The notes under the pieces are model-generated. The model ran no database searches. It worked only from the letters and a program-made list of their open reading frames with translations, and had not been told where the DNA came from. A stretch of DNA of 8,347 nt from Caldifarciminota bacterium. GTDB taxonomy: Bacteria; Hydrothermota; Hydrothermia; UBA1063; CAJXJZ01. Shown in pieces: positions 1 through 7,682 of this stretch (position 1 is the first letter of the stretch; each line of letters opens with the position of its first letter). Both the position numbers and the translations under genes were made by a program. The DNA lies in assembly GCA_027033555.1 (NCBI GenBank), contig JALVLE010000324.1, positions 1 through 8,347 on the forward strand. The letters run 5' to 3'.

Positions 1-109
1 GAAGAGAGTACCAGTTTTTTATGTCCTGTATTCTCTCTGAGCTTTCAAGGTAAAAGGGTTTGATATTTACGCATGCAAAGATTATATAAATCGCTGTAAA
101 AAATGACAT
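1..109 (-). CDS. 5' end of an unidentified gene downstream of the ABC exporter (partial)
   Basis: An open frame of 36 codons begins at the ATG at 109 and runs off the left edge without a stop. The start lies 3 bases after the stop of the ABC exporter gene, and an AGGAGG in the last codons of that gene stands 8 bases before it, so the two genes are probably translationally coupled. The N-terminus (MSFFTAIYIIFACVNIKPFY) is hydrophobic over residues 3-14 and could be a signal peptide or membrane anchor. The visible part after it (to NWYSL) matches no family I recognise. Its place at the end of a RiPP cassette makes a leader protease, accessory membrane protein or immunity factor possible, but nothing visible shows this. 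A competing ATG at 116 lies only one base from the Shine-Dalgarno and gives 24 codons, so I reject it. Confidence 0.5.
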   Translation of the reverse strand, partial: MSFFTAIYIIFACVNIKPFYLESSERIQDIKNWYSL

Positions 110-112
110 ATC

Positions 113-1741
113 TCATACCTCCTTTTTTTCAAGGTATATAGTCTCAAAGTTATATTCTTTATATAATCTGTCCTTACCATGGAGGACCACCACGAGTCCT
201 TTGCCCTTTTTGATTGTCTCTTCAATAATGAGATTTTTGAAAAACTCTATGGAATTTACATCAAGGTTGGAAAATGGCTCATCAAACATGTAAAAGTCCG
301 CCTCTTTTGAAAGGGTCAAAATAATATTCAGCTTTTGCTTTTCCCCGGCGGAAAGTTCACTGAACCTGAGGTTTTTCCTACCATGCACAACGTGCTCATC
401 TGCGAGTTTTTTGTATTTTTCATCTGTGAGCATGTTTAAGTTTTCATCTACGAATGGTAAAAGAAGTGGTGGGAAGAAGGCTACACTGAGGCGGTCCCTG
501 TAGGATTTTTTGTCAACCGAGAAGATGGAAAACCTGTCGTTTATTATTACATCTCCCCCTGATGGCAATATGAGCCCTGAAATTGTATCAAGCAGTGTGG
601 TTTTTCCTGTTCCATTGTCTCCTCTTATTATGTATCCTTTCCCTTTCCTGAACACAAAAGAAAAGTCCCTGAGTATTGTTTTGTCCTCTATGGTCACATC
701 CACAGATTCAAGTTTGATTTCCTTTACTTCATCAATCTTTACGGCACGAGGTCTGTCAGGAGATTTGAGGCTTTTAAACTCTTCAATCCGTGTAATATGT
801 CCTATGGCAGCCTGAACCTCAACCATAACATCTGAAAAATGTTGCAGAGGAGCGCTTATATATCCCATAAGCTCCATAAATGCAATGAGTCCACCTATTG
901 TGAGTCTTCCATGCATAATCTCATAAATTCCCAGAAAAAACACAAACACGGGCATAGAATCAGAAATTACGGAATAGAGTCCGCTGAATGCGAAGGATAA
1001 TTTCCGATATTTCAGTCTCTCATCAAGTAATTTTTGCACCTCTTTTTTCATTGAGCTGTTTTCAATGTAAGATAGGACCTTTTGAAAGGTGACTATAAAT
1101 TTAAAAGATTGAATCACATCGTTTGCATACTCTCTCACTCTGGCCTTTATCTCTTCTAATTTAATTGCCATTTTGCGCACTTTTTCGCCCACAAGTCCGT
1201 TTAAGAGATAATAAAGGGGCACAAAGGTGAAGACCAAAAGGGTAAGTCGCCAGGATATATGAATACAGGCAACAAGTCCAAATATAAAAATAAACAGCAG
1301 TTTTATAGTAAATACAATACTTTCAGTAAGGGTGTCCTCAAGATTCTTGGGTTCTTCAAAAATCCTTGATTGAAAATACCCGGCACCGTAACGTTTGAAC
1401 AGGGTATAGGGCACCATAAAAAAGTCAGAGAGAAGTTCTGATACCAGTTTTGCATACATCCTGTTTTTGAGTTTTTCACCTGCAACCCTGCTCGTGTAAT
1501 TAAAAAACTCGCGCAAAAGAACAATCAATATAACAAGAACGCCATAAGTAGTGAGCAGGTGCAAATTCTTTTGAGGCAGGACATCATCCACTATCTTTTT
1601 AAAGAGAAGAGGAACTGGAATCTGCAACAGGGTGGCAATAATAAGAAAAATGAACATGCTGAAGAAGAGGAAGGTATAATGAAGCGAGTACCTTTTTAGA
1701 TACGTCCAGAACAGTTTATATGAGGTTTCTTTCTTATCCAT
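113..1741 (-). CDS. ABC exporter, fused membrane and ATPase domains (intact copy)
   Basis: This is a 542-aa half-transporter with an N-terminal membrane domain (about residues 20-300) and a C-terminal ATPase (about 340-540). Visible motifs are Walker A GDNGTGKTT (374-382), signature LSAGE (463-467), Walker B ending in FDEP with catalytic E488, D-loop SNLD (491-494) and H-loop H521. The usual Q-loop glutamine is not evident: FFPPLLLPF stands at 422-430. There is no N-terminal C39 peptidase domain, so it is not a PCAT-type exporter that cleaves leaders itself. Its start overlaps the radical SAM stop by one base (TAATG), implying translational coupling. By family and context it should act as a homodimer in the inner membrane and export the matured peptide, or confer self-protection. 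The substrate is inferred, not seen. It is the complete counterpart of the N-truncated transporter at 5709-7085. Confidence 0.93.
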   Translation of the reverse strand: MDKKETSYKLFWTYLKRYSLHYTFLFFSMFIFLIIATLLQIPVPLLFKKIVDDVLPQKNLHLLTTYGVLVILIVLLREFFNYTSRVAGEKLKNRMYAKLVSELLSDFFMVPYTLFKRYGAGYFQSRIFEEPKNLEDTLTESIVFTIKLLFIFIFGLVACIHISWRLTLLVFTFVPLYYLLNGLVGEKVRKMAIKLEEIKARVREYANDVIQSFKFIVTFQKVLSYIENSSMKKEVQKLLDERLKYRKLSFAFSGLYSVISDSMPVFVFFLGIYEIMHGRLTIGGLIAFMELMGYISAPLQHFSDVMVEVQAAIGHITRIEEFKSLKSPDRPRAVKIDEVKEIKLESVDVTIEDKTILRDFSFVFRKGKGYIIRGDNGTGKTTLLDTISGLILPSGGDVIINDRFSIFSVDKKSYRDRLSVAFFPPLLLPFVDENLNMLTDEKYKKLADEHVVHGRKNLRFSELSAGEKQKLNIILTLSKEADFYMFDEPFSNLDVNSIEFFKNLIIEETIKKGKGLVVVLHGKDRLYKEYNFETIYLEKKEV

Positions 1742-3081
1742 TAACCTTTCCCCTTTTCTTTCAACTTTTTCAATTCATAAATTTTTATAAGCAGGTCCTC
1801 TAAGACATATTTCCAGGGTTCGCAAACATTTTTACCTGTCTGCATTTTTTTATAAGGACACCCTCCCCCACAGATGGGAAGGTATTTACACCTAAGACAC
1901 TCTTCAGAAAGCGGCTCAAAGAGTTCCCATCTGAGAACCCTTTTATCATCTTCTGTGTAATTTTTTACATGTCCTACGCTTTCTTCATTGCGGCCCACGA
2001 GGTCATAGCACTTTTTTATACTGCCATCCGCATCTATTATGTAATGGAACGGGGTAATGCCACCGCAAAACACATAGGAGAATTCAGGGTATCTTTCAAA
2101 ATCAAAACCGTGCCTGTAAAGGAGGGGAATTATTGTGTCCACATACACCCTTCCAAACTCTTCCTCATTAAACAGAGTATCGTCCTGAATGGGAGCGTTT
2201 GCATCGTTTTCTCCTGTGACAGGTGAGAAATATATCTCAAGTTTTTCCTTTCTGTTTGGCAGTTCTGACAGCATACCGAGCAGTTCATCTAAAGCATGTA
2301 TATTGGTTTTATCAACATTTACACGCACTCTAATTGTAAAGTCCAGGTCTTGGGCCAGAATACTCTCCACATTATGATAAATAACATTAAATGTGGGTTT
2401 TGCTCCCTGGAGTGGCCTTCTTTTATCGTGAATCTCCGGTGGACCATCAAGGGTTATCTGAGCAGAGGTCACCTGTGCTTCATTGTATAGCCTTCGCGCA
2501 ATTTCCTCTGTCAGGAGGTATCCATTGGTTACGATTTCTGATTTCAGTTTGAACTTGCGTTCAGAAGAGAGAGACTTAAAAAATCTGCCCATTTCTATTA
2601 TCTTCTCTACCTCTAAAAGTGGCTCTCCTCCATAGAAAGCCACATGAACCTCCTCTGGCTTAAAAATCTCTATTCTCTCACGGATGAATTGCTTAGAGTC
2701 TTCAATGATATTCTTTTTCAGGATGAGGGGTTTTATTCCCTGCTCAAAGCAGTAAGGACAGCGAAAATTACATGCAGTTGTTGGAACAATGGTAAAAAGA
2801 AGTCTTCTTGAATACCATCTGCTCAGATGAAAGTTTCTGATGTATGCCTCTTTCTCGTCTATTGTATCCTCCACTATGAAACCTGCATCCATAAATTCCT
2901 GGAGTTTTTCCCTGTTTTCCTCTTTTGCGAGCTCTTTCAGATTATTGTAGAGGTACGCATATTCCCTATCAAGGGAGACGAAGTTCTGATTAATGATGTT
3001 GTATAGCAGCAGTTCTTCTCCATACGGGATTTCAACGTTATAGAAATTTTTGTGAAATCCTGTCTTTTTTAGTTTCTCCAT
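1741..3081 (-). CDS. Radical SAM/SPASM peptide maturase (intact copy)
   Basis: This 446-aa protein starts with a region of about 90 residues (FYNVEIPYGEELLLYNIINQ at 13-32) resembling the PqqD-like or recognition N-termini of peptide maturases. The radical SAM core has C104-x3-C108-x2-C111 (CNFRCPYC), which binds the 4Fe-4S cluster that cleaves S-adenosylmethionine, and GGEP at 151-154. The C-terminal SPASM domain has all seven expected cysteines: C339-x13-G-x4-C358, C395-x2-C398-x5-C404-x3-C408, then C420, enough to hold auxiliary 4Fe-4S clusters. Such enzymes typically install thioether or C-C crosslinks in precursor peptides. The two Cys-rich peptides in this locus are the obvious substrates, with thioether formation the likeliest chemistry, but this is inference. 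Its ribosome binding site is weak (AGGG, 3 bases from the ATG) compared with its neighbours. The gene is coupled to the ABC exporter that follows. Confidence 0.93.
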   Translation of the reverse strand: MEKLKKTGFHKNFYNVEIPYGEELLLYNIINQNFVSLDREYAYLYNNLKELAKEENREKLQEFMDAGFIVEDTIDEKEAYIRNFHLSRWYSRRLLFTIVPTTACNFRCPYCFEQGIKPLILKKNIIEDSKQFIRERIEIFKPEEVHVAFYGGEPLLEVEKIIEMGRFFKSLSSERKFKLKSEIVTNGYLLTEEIARRLYNEAQVTSAQITLDGPPEIHDKRRPLQGAKPTFNVIYHNVESILAQDLDFTIRVRVNVDKTNIHALDELLGMLSELPNRKEKLEIYFSPVTGENDANAPIQDDTLFNEEEFGRVYVDTIIPLLYRHGFDFERYPEFSYVFCGGITPFHYIIDADGSIKKCYDLVGRNEESVGHVKNYTEDDKRVLRWELFEPLSEECLRCKYLPICGGGCPYKKMQTGKNVCEPWKYVLEDLLIKIYELKKLKEKGKG

Positions 3082-3135
3082 TTACCCTATTCCTGTTTTA
3101 TATTTTAAAGTATGTTTTTGGGACATAGTATTGTA

Positions 3136-3168
3136 TCTTTTATCACGTGTTGGAGAAGAATATCCACA
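3136..3168 (-). pseudogene. Possible remnant of a precursor-peptide gene upstream of the intact maturase
   Basis: One frame between the terminator and the intact maturase reads C-G-Y-S-S-P-T-R-D-K-R. This resembles the tail of the 39-aa precursor (Y-S-S-S-D-R-D-K-K), and the first nine bases of the YSS stretch (TATTCTTCT) are identical. A TGA stop sits directly before the Cys codon and no start codon precedes it, so it is not a working gene. A decayed precursor here would restore the peptide-maturase-ABC order seen at the other cassette. The match is short and was found by scanning three frames, so chance is a serious alternative. The rest of 3082-3234 shows no convincing gene or promoter. 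Confidence 0.25.
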
Positions 3169-3234
3169 TCAACATCAATGGGCTACATAGTCCTTTCTTT
3201 TTCGGAGCCGATGGTTGAAACAAAATGCTCCCAG

Positions 3235-3261
3235 AAAAAAGAGCAGGGCAGCATTTGCCCT
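3235..3261 (-). terminator. Probable intrinsic terminator after the outer-membrane protein gene
   Basis: Reading minus, the bases just after the receptor stop form a hairpin, AGGGCA-AATGC-TGCCCT. An alternative fold pairs GAG with CTC around a small bulge and brings the stem right up to a run of six T's (3235-3240). This would at least partly separate the precursor/receptor transcript from the intact maturase/ABC pair. The short stem suggests incomplete termination. Confidence 0.5.
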
Positions 3262-3264
3262 CAA

Positions 3265-5535
3265 TCAAAGCCCTTTTATGTCGCTGCTTATACTTTCTTT
3301 TACACTTTTTACCTTTTTTATCCTGTTTTTTGTAAATCGTATATCCACGAATATAAATGGGTATGCAGGTCTTGCTGTTATCCTTCTAAATCCGTCAGAA
3401 AAGTCCGTATAGGAACGGAGCTTAAAGGTGTGAAAAGCGTCAATAAACCCGGCGCTTATCGTAAAACCATGGATTTTGGTCATAAAAGCTAACTGTGTTA
3501 TAAAATTAGAGCTGTATCTTGTTCCTTCTTCCTCGTATGGGCTTGTGTAAATTGCAAAAAGCTGAAGTCCGCCAAAGGGCAGATTCGTCTGGATATTTAC
3601 TGGTATTTCATATTTTATATCCCTGACCTTTTTCTTGTTTCCATTTATGAACTCATATAACCATACATCAGGTGTAAAACTTATGTTAGCAAATCCCACG
3701 GGCGTCCAGCTTAAAACCAGCCCTCCTCCAATATCTTTTCTGTATCTTAAGTTCATCTCCCTGCTTATTATGTCTCCAGATGCGGTAACTTCTCTTACAG
3801 TATAGATATAATTTTGCTTATAAATGTAAGACAGGGTGAGATTTAAGGAAATTCTCGTTTTGATTATTGTTCCAAAATTAAACTCTAAGCTGTTGATATA
3901 CTCGGGCTTTAAATTGGGATTACCTGCATGAGCCTCATTGGGAAGAACCCATACTTTTACCGGATTGAGACTGAATGCATCTGGCCTTTTAATGCGCCTT
4001 GTATAGCTCAAAGTCATGGTATTTAAACCACCAGATCTATATGAAACGTAGAAAGAGGGGAAAATGTCCATGCTTTTGAAGTGTATGGTGTCAATCCTTC
4101 TTTTTGCATACTCTATACGTACGCCGGCCGAATACCCTAATTTACTGTAATCTCCGTTTAGCTTGATAAAACCCGCATGTAGTTCTCTTTTATGCGCAAG
4201 TTTTGTCTCATAGGTGGTGTCGCCGTAGAATTTATTTAAAGTTGTGGAACTTGCATTTTTTTCTTCATACCTGTACCCTGTTTTGTATTCCAGATGCCAT
4301 ATTTTACCCTGATGCTTCACATCAATTCTTATCCTTTTCCTTGACCCGTTCCCTTGAGTTCTTGTTCCGCCTATTATACTGTCATCATATATTTGAGGAT
4401 TATCCAGATCCTTGTTTGATTTAAGATTTCCTGCGTACAGATTTATATCCCATCTATTGTGATTCTCTAACTTTTTAGTAAAGTCAAGTGAAAGGGCATA
4501 TACGTTGGAGGTCCATTTTTCGGAAAGTGGGACATGGAGATTTTTGTTATCGGTGGTAGTGTATTTCATATCTGACCGGGTTTCAAATATATACCTTCCC
4601 AATTTTCCCTCTATCCCAAAGGAAGAATTCTTGTCTATGGTGTAAACTATGCCAGCACGCAGAGATGCAGGATTATCAATGTTTGTCACACTTGAATTAA
4701 AAACCTTCATAGTGTCTGTATCTCTTACGACCTCCATATCATAAAGCATTTTCTCTCCATATTTAAAATATGGGATATTTATGTAAAAGCTCGTTTTCTC
4801 CTTCTCTATTCCCCAGAGTACCGAGGCACCATAATTCTGGTTTGTCCCAAGCCTTACATTTATACTTCTACCAAATTTTGTTCCTTTTCCTTTAAGGATT
4901 ATATTTACAATGGCATTACTTTCTGGATCGTATTCTGCTCCAGGATTTGTAATAAGTTCTATTTTCTCTATTTCGCTTGCAGGTATTTCTTTCAGTGCCT
5001 CTTCTGGTTCCATCATTGTAGGCTTTCCGTTTATTAAAACAATGTAATTTTTGCTATTTTTAATCTCTACTTCTCCGTTGATACCTACCTTTACGCCCGG
5101 CACACCCCTTAAAACGTCTTTTGCAGTCCCTCCTTCACTTATAATGTCACCTTTTGGTCTTATTACAATTTTATCCACTTCAACATTTATCTTTTCCGGC
5201 CTGCCCTTTACCACAACCTCCTTCATCTTCAAATACGCCGGTTTTAAATAAATTGTTCCCACGTCGTAAATTTTTCCATGTATGTTCAGATATTTGGTTT
5301 TTGTCTTCTTGTAACCTATGTAATCAGCGATTAGATAATAGATTCCTGGTTTAATTCCCTTTATGACAAAGAGCCCCTCCTCATCTGTATAAGTTCCCTG
5401 TATTTGTTTCCCGGTGGTGTCATATACGACAACTACAGCATATTCAAGCGGTTTTCCGGTTATACTATCTTTTACAAAACCTTTTATGGTAGAAAGATAC
5501 CCTGCAACAATCAATATCCACACGCTATTCACCAT
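3265..5535 (-). CDS. Outer-membrane beta-barrel protein, TonB-dependent receptor family
   Basis: This 756-aa protein starts with a short hydrophobic signal sequence (about residues 3-14). A carboxypeptidase-regulatory-like beta-sandwich follows (about 17-98; GFVKDSITGKPLEYAVVVVY, then DEEGLFVIKGIKPGIYYL). A plug domain covers about 105-215 and carries the diagnostic stretch ITNPGAEYDPESNAIVNIIL, and the rest is a long barrel of alternating strands ending near FIFVDIRF. This layout fits the 'outer membrane beta-barrel family' common in Bacteroidota-like genomes. No TonB box could be assigned with confidence. The gene lies 31 bases after the 57-aa precursor, with AAGGAGGG just upstream. The Shine-Dalgarno is close to the ATG at 5535, so the next codon (GTG) is an alternative start. 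It may import, release or sense the modified peptide or a peptide-metal complex. That role is inferred from position only. Confidence 0.88.
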   Translation of the reverse strand: MVNSVWILIVAGYLSTIKGFVKDSITGKPLEYAVVVVYDTTGKQIQGTYTDEEGLFVIKGIKPGIYYLIADYIGYKKTKTKYLNIHGKIYDVGTIYLKPAYLKMKEVVVKGRPEKINVEVDKIVIRPKGDIISEGGTAKDVLRGVPGVKVGINGEVEIKNSKNYIVLINGKPTMMEPEEALKEIPASEIEKIELITNPGAEYDPESNAIVNIILKGKGTKFGRSINVRLGTNQNYGASVLWGIEKEKTSFYINIPYFKYGEKMLYDMEVVRDTDTMKVFNSSVTNIDNPASLRAGIVYTIDKNSSFGIEGKLGRYIFETRSDMKYTTTDNKNLHVPLSEKWTSNVYALSLDFTKKLENHNRWDINLYAGNLKSNKDLDNPQIYDDSIIGGTRTQGNGSRKRIRIDVKHQGKIWHLEYKTGYRYEEKNASSTTLNKFYGDTTYETKLAHKRELHAGFIKLNGDYSKLGYSAGVRIEYAKRRIDTIHFKSMDIFPSFYVSYRSGGLNTMTLSYTRRIKRPDAFSLNPVKVWVLPNEAHAGNPNLKPEYINSLEFNFGTIIKTRISLNLTLSYIYKQNYIYTVREVTASGDIISREMNLRYRKDIGGGLVLSWTPVGFANISFTPDVWLYEFINGNKKKVRDIKYEIPVNIQTNLPFGGLQLFAIYTSPYEEEGTRYSSNFITQLAFMTKIHGFTISAGFIDAFHTFKLRSYTDFSDGFRRITARPAYPFIFVDIRFTKNRIKKVKSVKESISSDIKGL

Positions 5536-5566
5536 ATCCCTCCTTCTCTTTTTAACTTTTAAAGGT

Positions 5567-5740
5567 TCAGCTATATTTCAGAAAACAGTATTTGCTCAGG
5601 CAAAATCTCATACTACATTTAATATGGGTGCTGTCACCCTGTATGCTGTATTTATCTTTACAGAATAATGCCGGGCAATGTATGGATGTAGTATCAACCA
5701 ATGTGGTATCAGTCTGTGCTGGTTTGTGTAATATTCTCAT
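5567..5740 (-). CDS. Cys-rich RiPP precursor peptide with two tandem core units (57 aa)
   Basis: This is a 57-aa peptide with five cysteines: C22, C27, C42, C47 and C52. The leader-like N-terminus (MRILHKPAQTDTTLVDTT) shares M-[K/R]-x-L-H with the 39-aa precursor at 7678. The C-terminal core, CSMRFCLSKYCFLKYS (42-57), matches CSFLYCASHLCFLKYS in that peptide at 10 of 16 positions, including all three Cys. Inside the peptide, residues 16-31 and 36-51 align with a 20-residue period (D-x-T-x-I-x-C-x3-F-C-x2-K-Y), indicating a duplicated core unit. The start is supported by AGGAGG 8 bases upstream, located inside the preceding ABC gene, whose 3' end it overlaps by 32 bases. It is the likely substrate of the intact radical SAM/SPASM enzyme. 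Its product class (ranthipeptide, sactipeptide or other) cannot be fixed from sequence. A disulfide-bonded toxin or a metal-binding peptide is an alternative. Confidence 0.82.
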   Translation of the reverse strand: MRILHKPAQTDTTLVDTTSIHCPALFCKDKYSIQGDSTHIKCSMRFCLSKYCFLKYS

Positions 5741-7085
5741 GTTGCACGCCTCCTATTTTTATTATTCTGTCAAACTCAAAGTTTTTCTTCAAGTCTTCCC
5801 TATGGGATACAATTATTACGGTCTTTTCTTTGAGATACTTCTTAATAAGTTCGGTTAATTTCTTTACAGATACGCTGTCAAGGTGCTGAAACGGTTCGTC
5901 AAATATATAGACTTCTGCATCCTTTACAAGTGTTCGTAAGATGTTGATTTTCTGAAGTTCTCCCTGAGAAAGATTGCCCGATTGATTCAAAGCTATTGGC
6001 AAGAGATTCCAGAGTTCATTCAGTCTTTGTTCCCTTTCTTTTATTCCCATAGCAATCTGCTTTTTTAAATCCAGTGGAAGCACGGGAGTATTGGAAGGTA
6101 CATAGCTGAATGCATCTGGTGGCAGGGTTTCTATTTCACCCTCTTTTGGACAGAGCAATCCAGTAATAAGATGACATAGGGTAGTTTTACCTGCTCCATT
6201 GGGGCCTGTAATGAGAACTTTCTCTTTGTGTTTGATAATCAGACTGAAGTTTTCAAAAATGCTTCTATTATCGTAGCTGAATTTTACCATATTAAGTTTT
6301 ATGTTTTTGTCAGAAGATAATTTTACTTTTTCGCAACTGTACATTCCACTTTCTTTCAATTCCTCAAATCTTTCTATGGTGCTATTTACAGTATAAATAC
6401 TGGAGATAATAGAAAACAGCGCTTCTGATGAATGTATTACCTGCCAGATTAGATTTGAGAATCCTATGTATCCACCAATGGTAAACTTCTTTTTCAGTAT
6501 TAGAACGCCAGCAATAAATAGCAGAATAACCCTGAGAAGATTTTGAGCTATGTTAGAGATTGTACCATAACTGTATGTCTTACGTTTCTGGTAAAATAAG
6601 AGAGCAAGATATTCCCTGAAGATTTGAGAATAAATGTTTTTTAGAAATTCCATAACTCCCAGAACTCTAATAATAGGTGCAAATTTCAGAACATTTGATA
6701 TATGCTCGTATGATTTGCCCAGTAATTCATTCAGCTCGCGGTTTAATTCTTTTAATAATTTCCCGAAATTTATATCTATAAGCAGGTGAAATGGCACATA
6801 TACAAGAGTAATAAGAGTAAGCAAAGGAGAAAGTTTAAATGCAAAAAAGAAGCCTATGATAAACCACAGTAGATTCAAAAGCATTGCCCAGATGTTTGAG
6901 ACTATACTCTCGGCTATCTCTGATGCCTCTGTGAAAATTCGTGATAAAAAATACCCCTCCCCTTTTTCTTTAAACTCTTTAAGGTTCAGATTGAAAATGC
7001 TGCTCATTGTTTTCATTTTAATCTTATAATCCACTTCATTCCGTAGTTTAAAAAAGCTTATATTTGCGAAGTAGTTCATATTCAC
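5709..7085 (-). pseudogene. N-terminally truncated ABC exporter (probable deletion derivative)
   Basis: The 458 codons from a GTG at 7085 (or ATG at 7079) encode an ABC exporter that aligns without gaps from its residue 4 to residue 81 of the intact copy: NYFANIS against NYTSRVA, then GEGYFLSRIF against GAGYFQSRIF. About 80 N-terminal residues, including the first two membrane helices, are missing. The ATPase keeps Walker A GPNGAGKTT (294-302), signature LSQGE (372-376), Walker B FDEP with E397 and H428. The Q-loop glutamine is again absent (YVPSNTPVLP). The missing end coincides with the truncation of the overlapping radical SAM gene, so one deletion explains both. No Shine-Dalgarno is evident at the GTG. 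With four rather than six helices it is probably non-functional in transport, although the rest of the frame is intact and could still be translated. Confidence 0.8.
5748..5754 (-). promoter_or_regulatory. Internal ribosome binding site for the 57-aa precursor
   Basis: AGGAGGC lies within the ABC gene codons for Ile-Gly-Gly-Val and ends 8 bases before the ATG at 5740. It decides the start of the embedded precursor gene and supports its independent translation. Confidence 0.8.
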
Positions 7086-7626
7086 GGCTTAATAGATATC
7101 CGTTTGTGAACATAGAAGTTGCCCATTTTATATTATCCGGAAGAGATTTTTTAAGTTCATCACATAGCTTAAAGATAAAATCAATCTTTAAAAGTGGCTC
7201 ACCTCCGAAGAAATTTAGCTCCAGGTAACTTGCATCCAGTTTCTTTAACTTTTCAAGAATAAAGCCAATAATCTGAGGAATATATAAATCTGACAGGGAA
7301 TTGGGCCTTTTAAAATCAACAAAACAGTAAGGACATCTGAAATTGCATGCACTTGTGGGAACAACAGTTACATGAACTTTATTTGATTTCCATCTCGCAA
7401 AGTTGAAATTTCTTAAAAGGAGTGCCCTTTCATCAACATCATCATCCAGAATAAAGTCAAGTCTTTTAAATTCTTCAAGCTTTTGCAGGTCTTTTTCCCA
7501 TAGGTCCGGGTTTAAATAAAACTCTTTATGCGCTTTATCCAGATACACAAAAGCCTGATTCAGGATATTATACAGCAAGAGTCCATCTTGGTATGGAACT
7601 TCAACGTTATAAAAATTTCTATGCAT
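7048..7626 (-). pseudogene. C-terminally truncated radical SAM peptide maturase
   Basis: The 192-codon frame has a strong start: AAAGGAGGAG lies 4 bases before the ATG. The N-terminal recognition region (FYNVEVPYQDGLLLYNILNQ at 5-24) and half the radical SAM core are present: C94-x3-C98-x2-C101 (CNFRCPYC) and GGEP (141-144). The frame ends in TNGYLLSREYELLRKYKLF, aligning with about residue 200 of the 446-aa intact paralogue. The rest of the barrel and the entire SPASM domain are missing, so catalysis is unlikely. The last 38 bases overlap the N-truncated ABC gene in a different frame. The intact pair at 113-3081 has the same gene order, so a deletion of roughly 1 kb across the maturase/ABC boundary accounts for both truncations. 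The retained N-terminus might still bind leaders. Confidence 0.82.
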
Positions 7627-7651
7627 TTTGCTCCTCCTTTCATTTTGCAGG

Positions 7652-7664
7652 GGGTAGCGAGGGG
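7652..7664. repeat. Left arm of a perfect 13-bp inverted repeat flanking the 39-aa precursor
   Basis: GGGTAGCGAGGGG on the plus strand here is the exact reverse complement of CCCCTCGCTACCC at 7831-7843. The arms are GC-rich within AT-rich surroundings and enclose the whole 39-aa gene and its ribosome binding site. In the transcript they could pair as a long-range stem. In DNA they could be the ends of an invertible or mobile segment of about 192 bp. Confidence 0.85.
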
Positions 7665-7665
7665 T

Positions 7666-7682
7666 AATAACAAACAGTTATT
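7666..7682 (-). other. Small hairpin over the stop codon of the 39-aa precursor
   Basis: In the minus-strand message AATAAC-TGTTT-GTTATT forms a perfect 6-bp stem with a 5-base loop. It covers the TAA stop and lies between the precursor and the maturase gene. There is no T-run, so it is not a clear terminator. It might act with the inverted repeat as a processing or stability element, raising precursor over enzyme levels. Confidence 0.4.

Noticed and set aside
42..116. A 24-aa minus-strand peptide starting at an ATG that overlaps the ABC exporter stop
   Set aside because: The Shine-Dalgarno is one base from its ATG, too close for initiation. The frame starting at 109 uses the same site at 8-base spacing and stays open to the edge.
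3082..3126. A 14-aa leader-like frame (MSQKHTLKYKTGIG) ending right before the intact maturase ATG
   Set aside because: No ribosome binding site precedes its ATG, and the composition shows no attenuator codon run. Adjacency to the maturase start is the only support.
3183..3254. A 23-aa minus-strand frame starting MLPCSFFWEH just after the receptor gene, with CSFF resembling CSFL of the 39-aa precursor
   Set aside because: It has one Cys, lacks the C-x4-C-x4-C and FLKYS features, has only a weak ribosome binding site, and its start lies inside the terminator hairpin with its codons using the T-run.
3112..3492. A 126-codon plus-strand frame across the receptor 3' end
   Set aside because: It is antisense to barrel-coding sequence with no family resemblance and no convincing ribosome binding site.
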